Assembly (NCBI GenBank): GCA_964616145.1
Contig: CAZTRD010000008.1
Span: 1 to 35,202 of the forward strand
Source: JAQTNP01 sp964616145
Lineage (GTDB): Bacteria > Patescibacteriota > Minisyncoccia > Minisyncoccales > PEYH01
Length of the DNA: 35,202 nucleotides
Direction: 5' to 3'
Positions 1 through 7,265 of the stretch are shown one piece after another. The position numbers were made by a program, and so were the translations under genes. The notes below the pieces were generated by a model, which made no database searches, was not told where the DNA came from, and saw only the letters and a program-made list of their open reading frames with translations. How positions within the stretch are numbered: the stretch's first letter is position 1; each line of letters opens with the position of its first letter.

Positions 1-63
1 TTCCAGCTGCTCTTTCTTTTTCTTGCTATGTTGCAGTTGGGGGTAGAATGTACCATCTATAGC

Positions 64-92
64 TTGACGTAAGTATTTTAGTGTGGTATGAT
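64..92 (+). promoter_or_regulatory. sigma70-type promoter of the 63-aa GC-rich unit
   Basis: The sequence shows TTGACG at 64-69, a 17-nt spacer and TATGAT at 87-92. TGG just before the -10 makes it an extended -10. It lies about 30 bases upstream of an SD-preceded start at 122. The match to consensus is strong; activity is inferred. Confidence 0.75.
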
Positions 93-121
93 ATGAATAT
101 CTCGAGCAGGGAAGGGGAAAC

Positions 122-313
122 ATGATAGAACTACAGGTGTTGGAGGTTCCTGGCTTGCGCCAGGAGATAGCGCGTGACACAGAAGTAGTGCTGGAAACCG
201 CCAAGGGTTCCCAGCTGAGAGCCCGGATCACTCGAGTGATCCGAACCAGAACGATTCTGAGGTTCTGGGGGGTTCTAGAGTGCGGGGTGCAGTTTGTTTG
301 CACCCTAGCCTGA
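122..313 (+). CDS. 63-aa protein of unknown function (GC-rich unit)
   Basis: I do not recognise this protein. It starts with ATG at 122 behind a purine-rich SD (GGAAGGGG, about 110-117) and ends at TGA 311-313. The sequence alternates hydrophobic and charged residues (for example IELQVLEV, VVLETA, RARITRVIRT), which suggests a small mostly beta-strand domain. There is no membrane segment or signal peptide. It has its own consensus promoter upstream and a strong hairpin terminator downstream, so it is an independent unit. Its base composition is visibly more GC-rich than the neighbouring genes, as in the other stand-alone units near 29 kb and 34-35 kb. The clean promoter-SD-ORF-terminator order supports expression. 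Function is unknown. Confidence 0.6.
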   Translation: MIELQVLEVPGLRQEIARDTEVVLETAKGSQLRARITRVIRTRTILRFWGVLECGVQFVCTLA

Positions 314-325
314 TCTGAGCACCTT

Positions 326-368
326 GCCCGGCGCTGCCAGCGTGCACGCCGGGCCTAACTATTTTTAT
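326..368 (+). terminator. Rho-independent terminator of the 63-aa unit
   Basis: GCCCGGCG (326-333) pairs perfectly with CGCCGGGC (347-354), followed by CTAACTATTTTTATT. The T-tract runs directly into the -35 box (TTGACC, 368-373) of the tRNA-Ser promoter. Confidence 0.85.
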
Positions 369-396
369 TGACCAAAAAGGTTTTTTAAAATATGAT
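368..396 (+). promoter_or_regulatory. promoter of tRNA-Ser
   Basis: TTGACC at 368-373, a 17-nt spacer and TATGAT at 391-396. The predicted start, near 403, is a few bases before the mature tRNA 5' end at 409. Confidence 0.8.
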
Positions 397-408
397 AAAG
401 AATATTTA

Positions 409-496
409 GGAGAGGTGTGCCGAATGGCAAGGCAGCAGGTTGCTAACCTGTGGCGACTTAAAAAATCGCTTGTGGGTTCGACTCCCGCCCTCTCCG
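409..496 (+). tRNA. tRNA-Ser(GCU)
   Basis: The acceptor stem GGAGAGG pairs with CCTCTCC and is followed by discriminator G. The anticodon arm is GCAGG-TTGCTAA-CCTGT with anticodon GCT, which reads AGC/AGU. There is a long class II variable arm (GGCGACTT...AATCGCTT) and a T-arm with TTCGACT. The 3' CCA is not encoded. A hypothetical membrane protein gene begins 18 bases downstream with no obvious promoter of its own, so the tRNA and mRNA may share a transcript. Confidence 0.95.
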
Positions 497-514
497 CTCT
501 TAATTAAATCTCAT

Positions 515-964
515 ATGGAAGAACAAACATACAAGATAGAATCAAAAATCAACAGAATTCTTTTTTGGATTTCTGTCTTTATCACCATTGTTACTATGAT
601 GATGATGGCAATGGAGTTTTTCAGCAGGGGCGGATTTCCAACAACTAAGATAGGGAATTTCTATGTGGGGGTATTACTGATATATTCTTTTCATAAAGAG
701 GCGTTAAGATGGCTGGAAGAAAAAGATAAGAAAAGAGGGGAAAGAAAGGGAGAAATCTTTGTTTATTCTTGGCTGATATTAACGACTATTCTCTATTTGA
801 TTAATTTTTTAAAAAAGGATTTCTACATGACAGATGCAGATGGAAATCAAACAAGGGCCTTAATGGAAATTACTACCACCGCCCTAGAAGCAGGCGCCGT
901 CTTTATCTTTACTCGCTTGATTAAGGTAATATTTAATATAAGTTACGAGAAGAATCATAGATAA
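515..964 (+). CDS. small integral membrane protein, unknown function
   Basis: I do not recognise this 149-aa protein. A longer reading frame from 440 would start inside tRNA-Ser, so the ATG at 515 (MEEQTYKIES) is chosen; no clear SD precedes it. It has a first membrane segment rich in Ile and Met (about residues 14-36), a second near 45-60, a basic loop (EEKDKKRGERKGE), a third near 80-97, and a final amphipathic or membrane stretch near 120-140. That gives three to four transmembrane helices. It sits just after tRNA-Ser and ends 2 bases from the convergent comF stop, with no terminator visible between them. Confidence 0.6.
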   Translation: MEEQTYKIESKINRILFWISVFITIVTMMMMAMEFFSRGGFPTTKIGNFYVGVLLIYSFHKEALRWLEEKDKKRGERKGEIFVYSWLILTTILYLINFLKKDFYMTDADGNQTRALMEITTTALEAGAVFIFTRLIKVIFNISYEKNHR

Positions 965-966
965 AG

Positions 967-1617
967 TTATTCTCTAGCAACAACAGCGGCCCAAACTTGC
1001 TTGGCGCCGTTTTGTTTTAATATTCTTGCTGCTTCATCTATTGTAGCTCCTGTTGTAAAAACATCATCTATCAAAAGGATATTTTTTCCCTTAATATCTT
1101 CTGCCAGAGAAAAGACATTTTCTATATTTTTCTTTCTTTGATCTTTATCCAAATCAACTTGAGAATCAGTTTCCCTTGTTTTTATCAATACATTCTTTGT
1201 TTTTAAATTAAGTCTTAAAGACAATTTTTTAGCTAATTCTTCTGCTTGATTGAATCCTCTGTAATTCAATCTTTTTTTAGAAATAGGGATGGGAGCAAGG
1301 ATGAAATCAGATAGTTGAGATTTCATGCCGATAAAGGTCAAATGAACGATTATCATATCAGAAAGAATATTTGACAGTTCATTGATAAAAGGAGGGTATT
1401 TATAGTTATGAATCAGTTTCTTTACTATCTGATTCTTAAAAACAGTAGCAAAAAACAATCTATCCAGGTATTGTATATCCTCAGGCAAGTCATATTCTTT
1501 TTGCATGATCTCTATTAAAGAGAAACAATCATAACAAAGATAGCTGCCTAATTGCTGGCAGTTTATGCATCTTTTCGGGAAAAATAGGTTTAATATCCTT
1601 TCTAAAAAGTTTTCCAC
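967..1617 (-). CDS. comF: ComF family phosphoribosyltransferase-like protein
   Basis: This 216-aa protein has the ComF layout. An N-terminal zinc-finger-like cluster (CINCQQLGSYLCYDC, about residues 17-31) precedes a PRTase-type domain with the PRPP-binding loop ILLIDDVFTTGATIDEA (about 175-192). RGFNQAEELAKKLS in the middle is also typical of the family. ComF proteins take part in natural DNA uptake, and a role beside a type IV pilus locus fits that, but this is family knowledge and was not tested here. The start is GTG at 1617; the overlapping ATG at 1619 is out of frame. The gene is divergent from pilM and convergent with the membrane protein gene ending at 964. Length is normal for the family. 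Confidence 0.85.
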   Translation of the reverse strand: MENFLERILNLFFPKRCINCQQLGSYLCYDCFSLIEIMQKEYDLPEDIQYLDRLFFATVFKNQIVKKLIHNYKYPPFINELSNILSDMIIVHLTFIGMKSQLSDFILAPIPISKKRLNYRGFNQAEELAKKLSLRLNLKTKNVLIKTRETDSQVDLDKDQRKKNIENVFSLAEDIKGKNILLIDDVFTTGATIDEAARILKQNGAKQVWAAVVARE

Positions 1618-1638
1618 ATTGTTTAATCTTAATTTGCT

Positions 1639-1667
1639 TTGTTTCTATCCTTGAAAAGTACTATAAT
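1639..1667 (+). promoter_or_regulatory. promoter of the pil operon, apparently leaderless
   Basis: A perfect TATAAT lies at 1662-1667. The -35 is poor (TTGTTT, 1639-1644, 17-nt spacer). The pilM ATG is at 1675, only 7 bases after the -10, so transcription would start at or beside the start codon. Confidence 0.55.
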
Positions 1668-1674
1668 ATATTTA

Positions 1675-2739
1675 ATGAGTGCAAATCCTTTAAAATCTTT
1701 GTTTGCCAAGAGTTTTTTAGGTGTGGACATAGGGACGTCCTCTTTTAAGGTTGTGGAATTAAGCTCCAGAAAAGGAATCCGCTTAGAAAACTACGGGCAA
1801 TTAAGAGCGGAATATTTTACGGAAAAAAAATCTCCTCAAGGCCTTATCCTCTCCAATGATTATATCATAGCCGGCCTTTCCAGTATTTTACAGGAGGCCA
1901 AGATTAGAACCAAAGAAACATTTTTTGCGATTCCTGACTATGCCACATTTTTTACCAGCTTTGATCTGCCGGCAATGAGCACGCCAGAGATAGAAGAAGC
2001 AATCAGATACGAAGCCCCAAGACACATTCCTTTGCCTCTGGCAGACGTGACCCTTGATTGGGAAGTTATCAAAGGAAATCCTCAGGCAGAAAACAAACAG
2101 CCATTAAAAGTAATGCTTGTTGCTGTTCCCAATGAAACAATTAGCCAGTATGATAAAATAGCGAGAGCTTTGGGCTTGAGAATCGTTGCAATGGAAACAG
2201 AAGTATTCGCTTTAGCCAGGGCTTTGATAAAATACCAGGATAAAAAAAGTGTTCTAGGACTGATAGATTGCGGACACAAGACAACGACGATTAATATCTT
2301 CTCCCAGAATATTCTTAAATCATCTCATAGTGTGGATGTTTCAAATGAGGAATTGACCCAAGCATTAGTTAATGCTTTGAAAACCGATCCGAGAAAAGCA
2401 GAGATTATCAAGAAGATGTATGGTTTGGTTAAGGATGAGAATGTCAAAAAGATATTGGCTCCACAGATTGATATTTTGATAAAAGAAACAAAGGGTGTAT
2501 TTAATCAATATTTTCTGGAAGAAAAAGAAAGAGTTGAAAAGATAATCATGGCAGGAGGAGTGGCTCATTTGCCGGGGTTAAAAGAATATTTCAGCGAACA
2601 GATGAAACTTCCGATAGAAATAGCCAATCCTTTTATAGACATATCATATCCTCCGGGCCTGGATTTGATTTTAAAGAAAGTTGGTCCGGAATTTACAATC
2701 GCAGTAGGCGCAGCCCTTCGCGGATTAGTTCAAAAATAA
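1675..2739 (+). CDS. pilM: type IV pilus assembly protein PilM (actin-like)
   Basis: PilM is the cytoplasmic actin-fold protein that links the pilus motor to PilN/PilO. The phosphate-1 type motif LGVDIGTSSFKVVEL is near the N-terminus (about residues 14-29), a second nucleotide-binding element LIDCGHKTTTINIF is near 193-207, and the adenosine-site motif IIMAGGVAHLPGL is near 290-302. The family normally has about 350 residues and this start gives 354. I chose the ATG at 1675 over the upstream TTG at 1639, because the extra residues match nothing in the family and would overlap the promoter. It is first in a tightly packed operon; the pilN ATG is 1 base after the stop. Confidence 0.93.
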   Translation: MSANPLKSLFAKSFLGVDIGTSSFKVVELSSRKGIRLENYGQLRAEYFTEKKSPQGLILSNDYIIAGLSSILQEAKIRTKETFFAIPDYATFFTSFDLPAMSTPEIEEAIRYEAPRHIPLPLADVTLDWEVIKGNPQAENKQPLKVMLVAVPNETISQYDKIARALGLRIVAMETEVFALARALIKYQDKKSVLGLIDCGHKTTTINIFSQNILKSSHSVDVSNEELTQALVNALKTDPRKAEIIKKMYGLVKDENVKKILAPQIDILIKETKGVFNQYFLEEKERVEKIIMAGGVAHLPGLKEYFSEQMKLPIEIANPFIDISYPPGLDLILKKVGPEFTIAVGAALRGLVQK

Positions 2740-2740
2740 C

Positions 2741-3280
2741 ATGGTAAGAGTAATTCCAAAAGAAGAAGTGAGAGAAAAAGAATCTTTGTTTATCAAATTT
2801 TTGTTTTGGTTTGCGCTTTTACTTTTGGTCGCTTCAGGCGGCCTGGCCTATCTAGCAGATTGGAAGGTCAATACTGACCAAGAAGCATTAGCAAGCATTG
2901 AAAACAGAATGTCTCAAGTCGGGACAAAAGAACAAAAAGAGTTTAAAGAACAGATTTTCACTTACAAGAAAAAGATTGACGATGTTGTATTAATTCTTAA
3001 AAATCATAAAGCTCCTACTCAATTATTTAAGATAATTGAATCCAGTATTCATCCAAGCGTGGTAATAACAGATTTTTCCTACAGGGGGTTGGGCCAGGAA
3101 AAAGTTAATATCAGCGGTCAAGTTTCTGATCTAACCTCTTTGTCTCAACAGATAGTAATGTTTGAAAGCAATCCAGACATATCAAAAGTTATGCTTTCCA
3201 GCGTTAGCGGAGGAAAATCCGCTCAAATAATATTTAAGATGGATTTAACAATAAACTTAAGCGCTTTAATAATGCAATGA
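2741..3280 (+). CDS. pilN: PilN-like type IV pilus inner-membrane protein
   Basis: This 179-aa protein has a short cytoplasmic N-terminus (MVRVIPKEEVREKES), one membrane helix (about residues 17-40) and a helical, then alpha/beta periplasmic-side domain. That is the PilN layout. PilN N-terminal tails bind PilM, and its gene follows pilM directly. Sequence similarity to PilN is weak by eye, so the call rests on gene order and topology. It overlaps pilO by 4 bases (ATGA), which implies translational coupling. Confidence 0.75.
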   Translation: MVRVIPKEEVREKESLFIKFLFWFALLLLVASGGLAYLADWKVNTDQEALASIENRMSQVGTKEQKEFKEQIFTYKKKIDDVVLILKNHKAPTQLFKIIESSIHPSVVITDFSYRGLGQEKVNISGQVSDLTSLSQQIVMFESNPDISKVMLSSVSGGKSAQIIFKMDLTINLSALIMQ

Positions 3281-3801
3281 GATATTCAAGATTAATAATT
3301 TTTATCTGCTTTCTGGCTTGTATAATATCTTGGGCCGCTTTCATCGTTCCTAAATATTTTGAATATCAAGAGATCGGAAGAAAAATCATTGTTCAGCAAT
3401 CTTTCCTTGAAAACCAAACCCAATATTACCAGCAATTAAAAGAGATATATGACAAGCTTAGCCAGTCGCCTGATGCTGTTTTGAAAGTAGATACAATGAT
3501 ACCTACGGAAATAGATTACGCTTCTTTAGTGAATTTCTTTAATATAGCTGGTCAAGAGACAGGGGTATTGGTACAAAGCGTTAACGTTGGAAACCAAGGA
3601 AAAATGGCCGGGCAAGACAGGATTAAAGAAAACAATCTTTTCATCACTCTTATCGGGACATATGCTTCTTTTAAAAACTTCCTGTACAAAATAGAAAACA
3701 GTTCCAGATTGTTTGAAATAGACGAGATCAGTTTTTCCAGCGCCAAAGCAGGAACAGATTTTTTCAATTACAATTTAAAAATCAGAACATATTCTTACTA
3801 A
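3277..3801 (+). CDS. pilO: PilO-like type IV pilus assembly protein
   Basis: This 174-aa protein has an N-terminal membrane helix (about residues 5-24), a coiled-coil-prone stretch (YFEYQEIGRKIIVQQSFLENQ) and a C-terminal ferredoxin-like domain. The segment MIPTEIDYASLVNFFNIAGQ is typical of PilO and GspM-type proteins. PilO pairs with PilN in the alignment complex. The gene order pilM-pilN-pilO supports the call. Confidence 0.8.
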   Translation: MRYSRLIIFICFLACIISWAAFIVPKYFEYQEIGRKIIVQQSFLENQTQYYQQLKEIYDKLSQSPDAVLKVDTMIPTEIDYASLVNFFNIAGQETGVLVQSVNVGNQGKMAGQDRIKENNLFITLIGTYASFKNFLYKIENSSRLFEIDEISFSSAKAGTDFFNYNLKIRTYSY

Positions 3802-3804
3802 ACC

Positions 3805-4095
3805 ATGGCTATTGTTTTTGCAAAAGGGAATAAAAGACAGATATATTCAATAATCATTTTGATAGTTCTGATTATCATTTTCATCGGATTGATAGTTGTT
3901 TTGATAAGAGAAAAGCCAAGCACAACAATTGTTAAGAATGAGATGATAGAGCCGCCAATAGTTGATTTTGAAAATCTGAAAAGCCCGCTTTTGCAGAAAT
4001 TGGAACCGTTCTTCTTCACTCCGGACGTATCTAGAATTACAGGAAGAGATAATCCCTTTGTTTCGCTTTTTCCAGCCACTTCGACAAAAAAATGA
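3805..4095 (+). CDS. small membrane protein between pilO and pilB
   Basis: This 96-aa protein has a basic start (MAIVFAKGNKRQ), one strongly hydrophobic helix (about residues 13-33, almost all Ile/Leu/Val) and a soluble tail ending in GRDNPFVSLFPATSTKK. It occupies the place where pilP would be expected. The tail resembles the R-D/N-P-F motif seen in PilP proteins, but it is too short to be a full PilP. It overlaps pilB by 4 bases. A role in the pilus machine is inferred from position only. Confidence 0.6.
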   Translation: MAIVFAKGNKRQIYSIIILIVLIIIFIGLIVVLIREKPSTTIVKNEMIEPPIVDFENLKSPLLQKLEPFFFTPDVSRITGRDNPFVSLFPATSTKK

Positions 4096-5834
4096 CCTTA
4101 ATCGAGGAATTAGCAAAGAGAAAAATAATAGACAAGGCTACCAAAGAATCGCTAATTGAAGAGATAAAAAGCACTAAAGAGAGAGAAGAAGAGATACTTC
4201 TGGACAGAGGCCTTGTTTCAGAAGATTTTTTATTTAACTTAAAAAGCTATCTTTTAGGATTGGAATTCGTAAAAGTTGCGGAACAGGATATTTCTCCTGT
4301 TATCCTAGATCTGATTCCCAGAGATTCGGCCGAATTCTACAAAATGGTTCCTTTAAAAAAGGAGCAGGAGATAGTGACTGTTGGAATGGTCTTCCCTGAT
4401 GATTTGAGAGCCCAAGAGGCCTTAAAGTTTCTTTCAAGACAGCAGAAATTCGAATACAAAATTTGCTTGATCACCTTAAGCAATTTTAAAGATATCTTTA
4501 AGAAATACCAAAGCTTGGGAAAAGAAGTTAAGACCGCTTTAGAAGATTTAGGCAAACAGCTTCAGTCCAAAAAAGAAACTATTAATGAAGAGGAAATTAC
4601 TCAAGCAACAACAGCCAGAATTTCAGAAGCCCCGATCAGTAAAATGGTTGCCGTTATCTTAAGGCATGCCGTTGATGGAAAGGCTTCGGATATACACATT
4701 GAACCATTGAAGGACAAGACGAGAGTGAGATTCAGATTAGATGGAGTTTTGCATTCAAGCTTGTACCTTCCCAAAAAGATTCACGCAGCCGTAATAGCGA
4801 GAATCAAAATTCTTTCCAATTTAAAGATAGATGAAACTAGGATTCCTCAAGATGGGAGATTCTCAATAGAGATGGACGGCCAGGGGATTGATTTCAGGGT
4901 TTCCAGTTTCCCGACAATGCTGGGAGAAAAGATAGAAATGAGGGTTTTGAATTCTATCCAGAGAATGGATAGTTTTGAAAGTTTGGGCTTGGGAGGGAGC
5001 GCTTTGGAAGCGGTAAAAGAAGCTTCCCAAATGCCATATGGCATGATTTTAGCCACCGGTCCTACCGGCTGTGGAAAAACTACTACTTTGTACATTGTTT
5101 TGGAATCATTAAACAAAGAGGGAACAAATATTGTTACCTTGGAAGATCCAATAGAGTACTATATTGAAGGAGTGAATCAGTCGCAGGTAAAGCCAGAAAT
5201 TGGATACAACTTTGCCAATGGGTTGAGAAACATTTTACGCCAAGATCCTAATGTAATCATGGTTGGAGAAATCAGGGACGGTGAGACAGCAGATCTAGCA
5301 ATCCATGCGGCCCTGACCGGACATATTGTCATCTCAACTCTACATACTAATAATGCTGTTGGAGTTATCCCTAGGATGATAGATTTAGGAGTAAAGCCGT
5401 TTCTGATCCCTGCCACATTGAGAGTTGCCTTGGCTCAAAGATTAGTCAGGAGATCATGCCAGTCCTGCAAAACAAGAGTGGTTCCCGATGCCAAGACAAA
5501 GGAGACGATATTAAAAGAGATTGCAGAGCTACCAACCGAGTTAAAAAAGAAATATAATTTAAAGAATGACTTCACAATCTGGCATTCCCCGGGCTGTAAC
5601 CTTTGCGGAAGAACTGGTTATTCTGGAAGAATCGGAATATTTGAAGTATTAAAGATCACTAAAGAAATCAGCGATATCATATTAGATCAGCCAAATGAAA
5701 AGACGTTGGCAGAAGAAGCGGAGAAGCAGGGGATGATAACTATGCGCCAAGATGGTATCATTAAAGCATTAGAGGGGCTTACTAGCGTAGAAGAAGTAAT
5801 CAGAGTAACAGAAACACAAACAGAAATAGAATAA
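4092..5834 (+). CDS. pilB: type IV pilus assembly ATPase PilB
   Basis: PilB is the hexameric GspE/PulE-family ATPase that powers pilus extension. An N-terminal MshEN-type region (about residues 1-150) leads into the ATPase core: SDIHIEP near 200, Walker A GPTGCGKTT at about 323-331, Walker B region DPNVIMVGEIRD near 385-396, and the His box HIVISTLHTNNA near 410-421. A tetracysteine zinc site follows (CQSC near 456 and CNLC near 503). At 580 residues the length is typical. It is translationally coupled to the small gene before it and is followed 4 bases later by a receiver protein. Confidence 0.96.
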   Translation: MTLIEELAKRKIIDKATKESLIEEIKSTKEREEEILLDRGLVSEDFLFNLKSYLLGLEFVKVAEQDISPVILDLIPRDSAEFYKMVPLKKEQEIVTVGMVFPDDLRAQEALKFLSRQQKFEYKICLITLSNFKDIFKKYQSLGKEVKTALEDLGKQLQSKKETINEEEITQATTARISEAPISKMVAVILRHAVDGKASDIHIEPLKDKTRVRFRLDGVLHSSLYLPKKIHAAVIARIKILSNLKIDETRIPQDGRFSIEMDGQGIDFRVSSFPTMLGEKIEMRVLNSIQRMDSFESLGLGGSALEAVKEASQMPYGMILATGPTGCGKTTTLYIVLESLNKEGTNIVTLEDPIEYYIEGVNQSQVKPEIGYNFANGLRNILRQDPNVIMVGEIRDGETADLAIHAALTGHIVISTLHTNNAVGVIPRMIDLGVKPFLIPATLRVALAQRLVRRSCQSCKTRVVPDAKTKETILKEIAELPTELKKKYNLKNDFTIWHSPGCNLCGRTGYSGRIGIFEVLKITKEISDIILDQPNEKTLAEEAEKQGMITMRQDGIIKALEGLTSVEEVIRVTETQTEIE

Positions 5835-5838
5835 ACAT

Positions 5839-6198
5839 ATGAAAAAAATAATCTTAATTGAAGATGATCCATTGTTGATAGATATTTACAGGACTAAACT
5901 GGAATCAGCCGGTTTTGCTGTTTCCATTGTTAATGACGGGGAAAAGGCGATAGGGGCAGTAGAATCAGAATCCCCTGACGCTGTATTGCTGGATATAGTT
6001 CTGCCAAAGATAGATGGCTGGGAGATTTTAAAAGGAATTAAAGCAAAGGATAAGAATATTAAAGTAATAGTTCTATCAAACCTTGGGCAAAAAGAGGAAG
6101 TAGAAAAGGGATTTGCCCTTGGAGCTGAAAAATATTTGATTAAAGCTAACTTTACGCCAAGCGATGTAGTGGCGGAAATTGAAAAACTATTCATATGA
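5839..6198 (+). CDS. stand-alone CheY-like response regulator receiver
   Basis: This is a single receiver domain of 119 residues with no output domain. The acidic pair is ED/D at 8-10, the phospho-acceptor is Asp52 in VLLDIVLP, the switch residue is Ser80 in VIVLSNLG, and the conserved lysine is Lys98 in AEKYLIK. All residues needed for phosphorylation are present. It is sandwiched between the extension ATPase pilB and the retraction ATPase pilT and overlaps pilT by 4 bases. A role in setting pilus extension and retraction is a reasonable inference. No histidine kinase gene is visible in the window. Confidence 0.93.
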   Translation: MKKIILIEDDPLLIDIYRTKLESAGFAVSIVNDGEKAIGAVESESPDAVLLDIVLPKIDGWEILKGIKAKDKNIKVIVLSNLGQKEEVEKGFALGAEKYLIKANFTPSDVVAEIEKLFI

Positions 6199-7265
6199 GC
6201 AATTACCAAAAAACCTTAAGCGATCTATTAAGTTTGGCCATTATTAACAAGGCCTCGGATATTCATTTTACGCCCGATAGAAGGCCGATATTAAGGATAG
6301 ATGGGGAATTAAAACCGATAGATGAACAAGATCCTCTATTGCCAGAAGAAGTCAGATCTTTGGTAGAGATAATGCTTTCCAAAGAAAACTATCAAAAGTT
6401 TTTACAGCAAAAAGAAATTGATTTCTCATACGAGGTAGAAGACAAAGGAAGGTTTAGAGGCAATGCATATTACCAGAGAGGTCAGGTAAGTTGCGCTTTA
6501 AGATTCGTATCAACAAAGATAAGGACGATAGAAGAATTAAACCTTCCTCCAATCTTTCATTTATTTGCCAGAGCTACCCAGGGATTTGTATTAGTGACTG
6601 GTCCATCCAGCCATGGAAAATCAACTACTTTAGCTGCTGTGATAGACGAGATAAATCACACAAGAACAGATCATGTCATTACCATAGAAGATCCGATAGA
6701 ATACATTTTTGAGAATGATTTGGCAATCGTTGATCAAAGAGAAGTAAATATTGATACCAAATCATTTGAAAATGCCTTGAGATCAACATTTAGGCAAGAT
6801 CCTGATGTCATCATGGTCGGGGAAATGAGAGATGCGGAAACAATTGCTACTGCCATTACTGCGGCAGAAACCGGACATTTGGTCTTTGCAACATTGCATA
6901 CCAACTCTGCCAGCCAAACGATTCATAGGATAGTGGACAGCTTTGAAGGATCGCAACAGATGCAGATAAGGGCTCAACTGTCAGGTTCTTTGCTGGCAGT
7001 TGTCTCGCAAAGATTAATTCCAGGGGCTGAAGGAGGAATGATTCCCGCCTGTGAAATAATGTTAAATACCCCTGCTGTTTCTAATCTGGTCAGGGAAAAC
7101 AAAATTCATGAAATTCCTTTAATCATTGCTACTTCTATTGAAGATGGGATGATTACCTTGAATCAATCAATTGCCCATCTGGTTAGAAACAATAAGGTGA
7201 AAATTGAAGATGCATATAATTTCTCCACGAATGTTTCAGAATTAAAAGAGCTCTTAAAGAGATGA
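6195..7265 (+). CDS. pilT: twitching motility ATPase PilT
   Basis: PilT powers pilus retraction. It lacks the long N-terminal domain and the Cys cluster of PilB. Visible motifs are the family start SDIHFTPDRRPILRIDGEL (about residues 17-35), Walker A GPSSHGKST at about 136-144, an Asp-box/Walker B region DPDVIMVGEMRDAET near 202-216, and the His box HLVFATLHTNSA near 229-240. The length of 356 residues is normal. Both ends overlap their neighbours by 4 bases. The Walker A Ser-Ser-His is a mild variant of the usual Pro-Thr-Gly/Ser. Confidence 0.95.
   Translation: MSNYQKTLSDLLSLAIINKASDIHFTPDRRPILRIDGELKPIDEQDPLLPEEVRSLVEIMLSKENYQKFLQQKEIDFSYEVEDKGRFRGNAYYQRGQVSCALRFVSTKIRTIEELNLPPIFHLFARATQGFVLVTGPSSHGKSTTLAAVIDEINHTRTDHVITIEDPIEYIFENDLAIVDQREVNIDTKSFENALRSTFRQDPDVIMVGEMRDAETIATAITAAETGHLVFATLHTNSASQTIHRIVDSFEGSQQMQIRAQLSGSLLAVVSQRLIPGAEGGMIPACEIMLNTPAVSNLVRENKIHEIPLIIATSIEDGMITLNQSIAHLVRNNKVKIEDAYNFSTNVSELKELLKR

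Noticed and set aside
440..514. Upstream extension of the small membrane protein
   Set aside because: It lies inside the mature tRNA-Ser sequence and its intergenic tail; the ATG at 515 is used instead.
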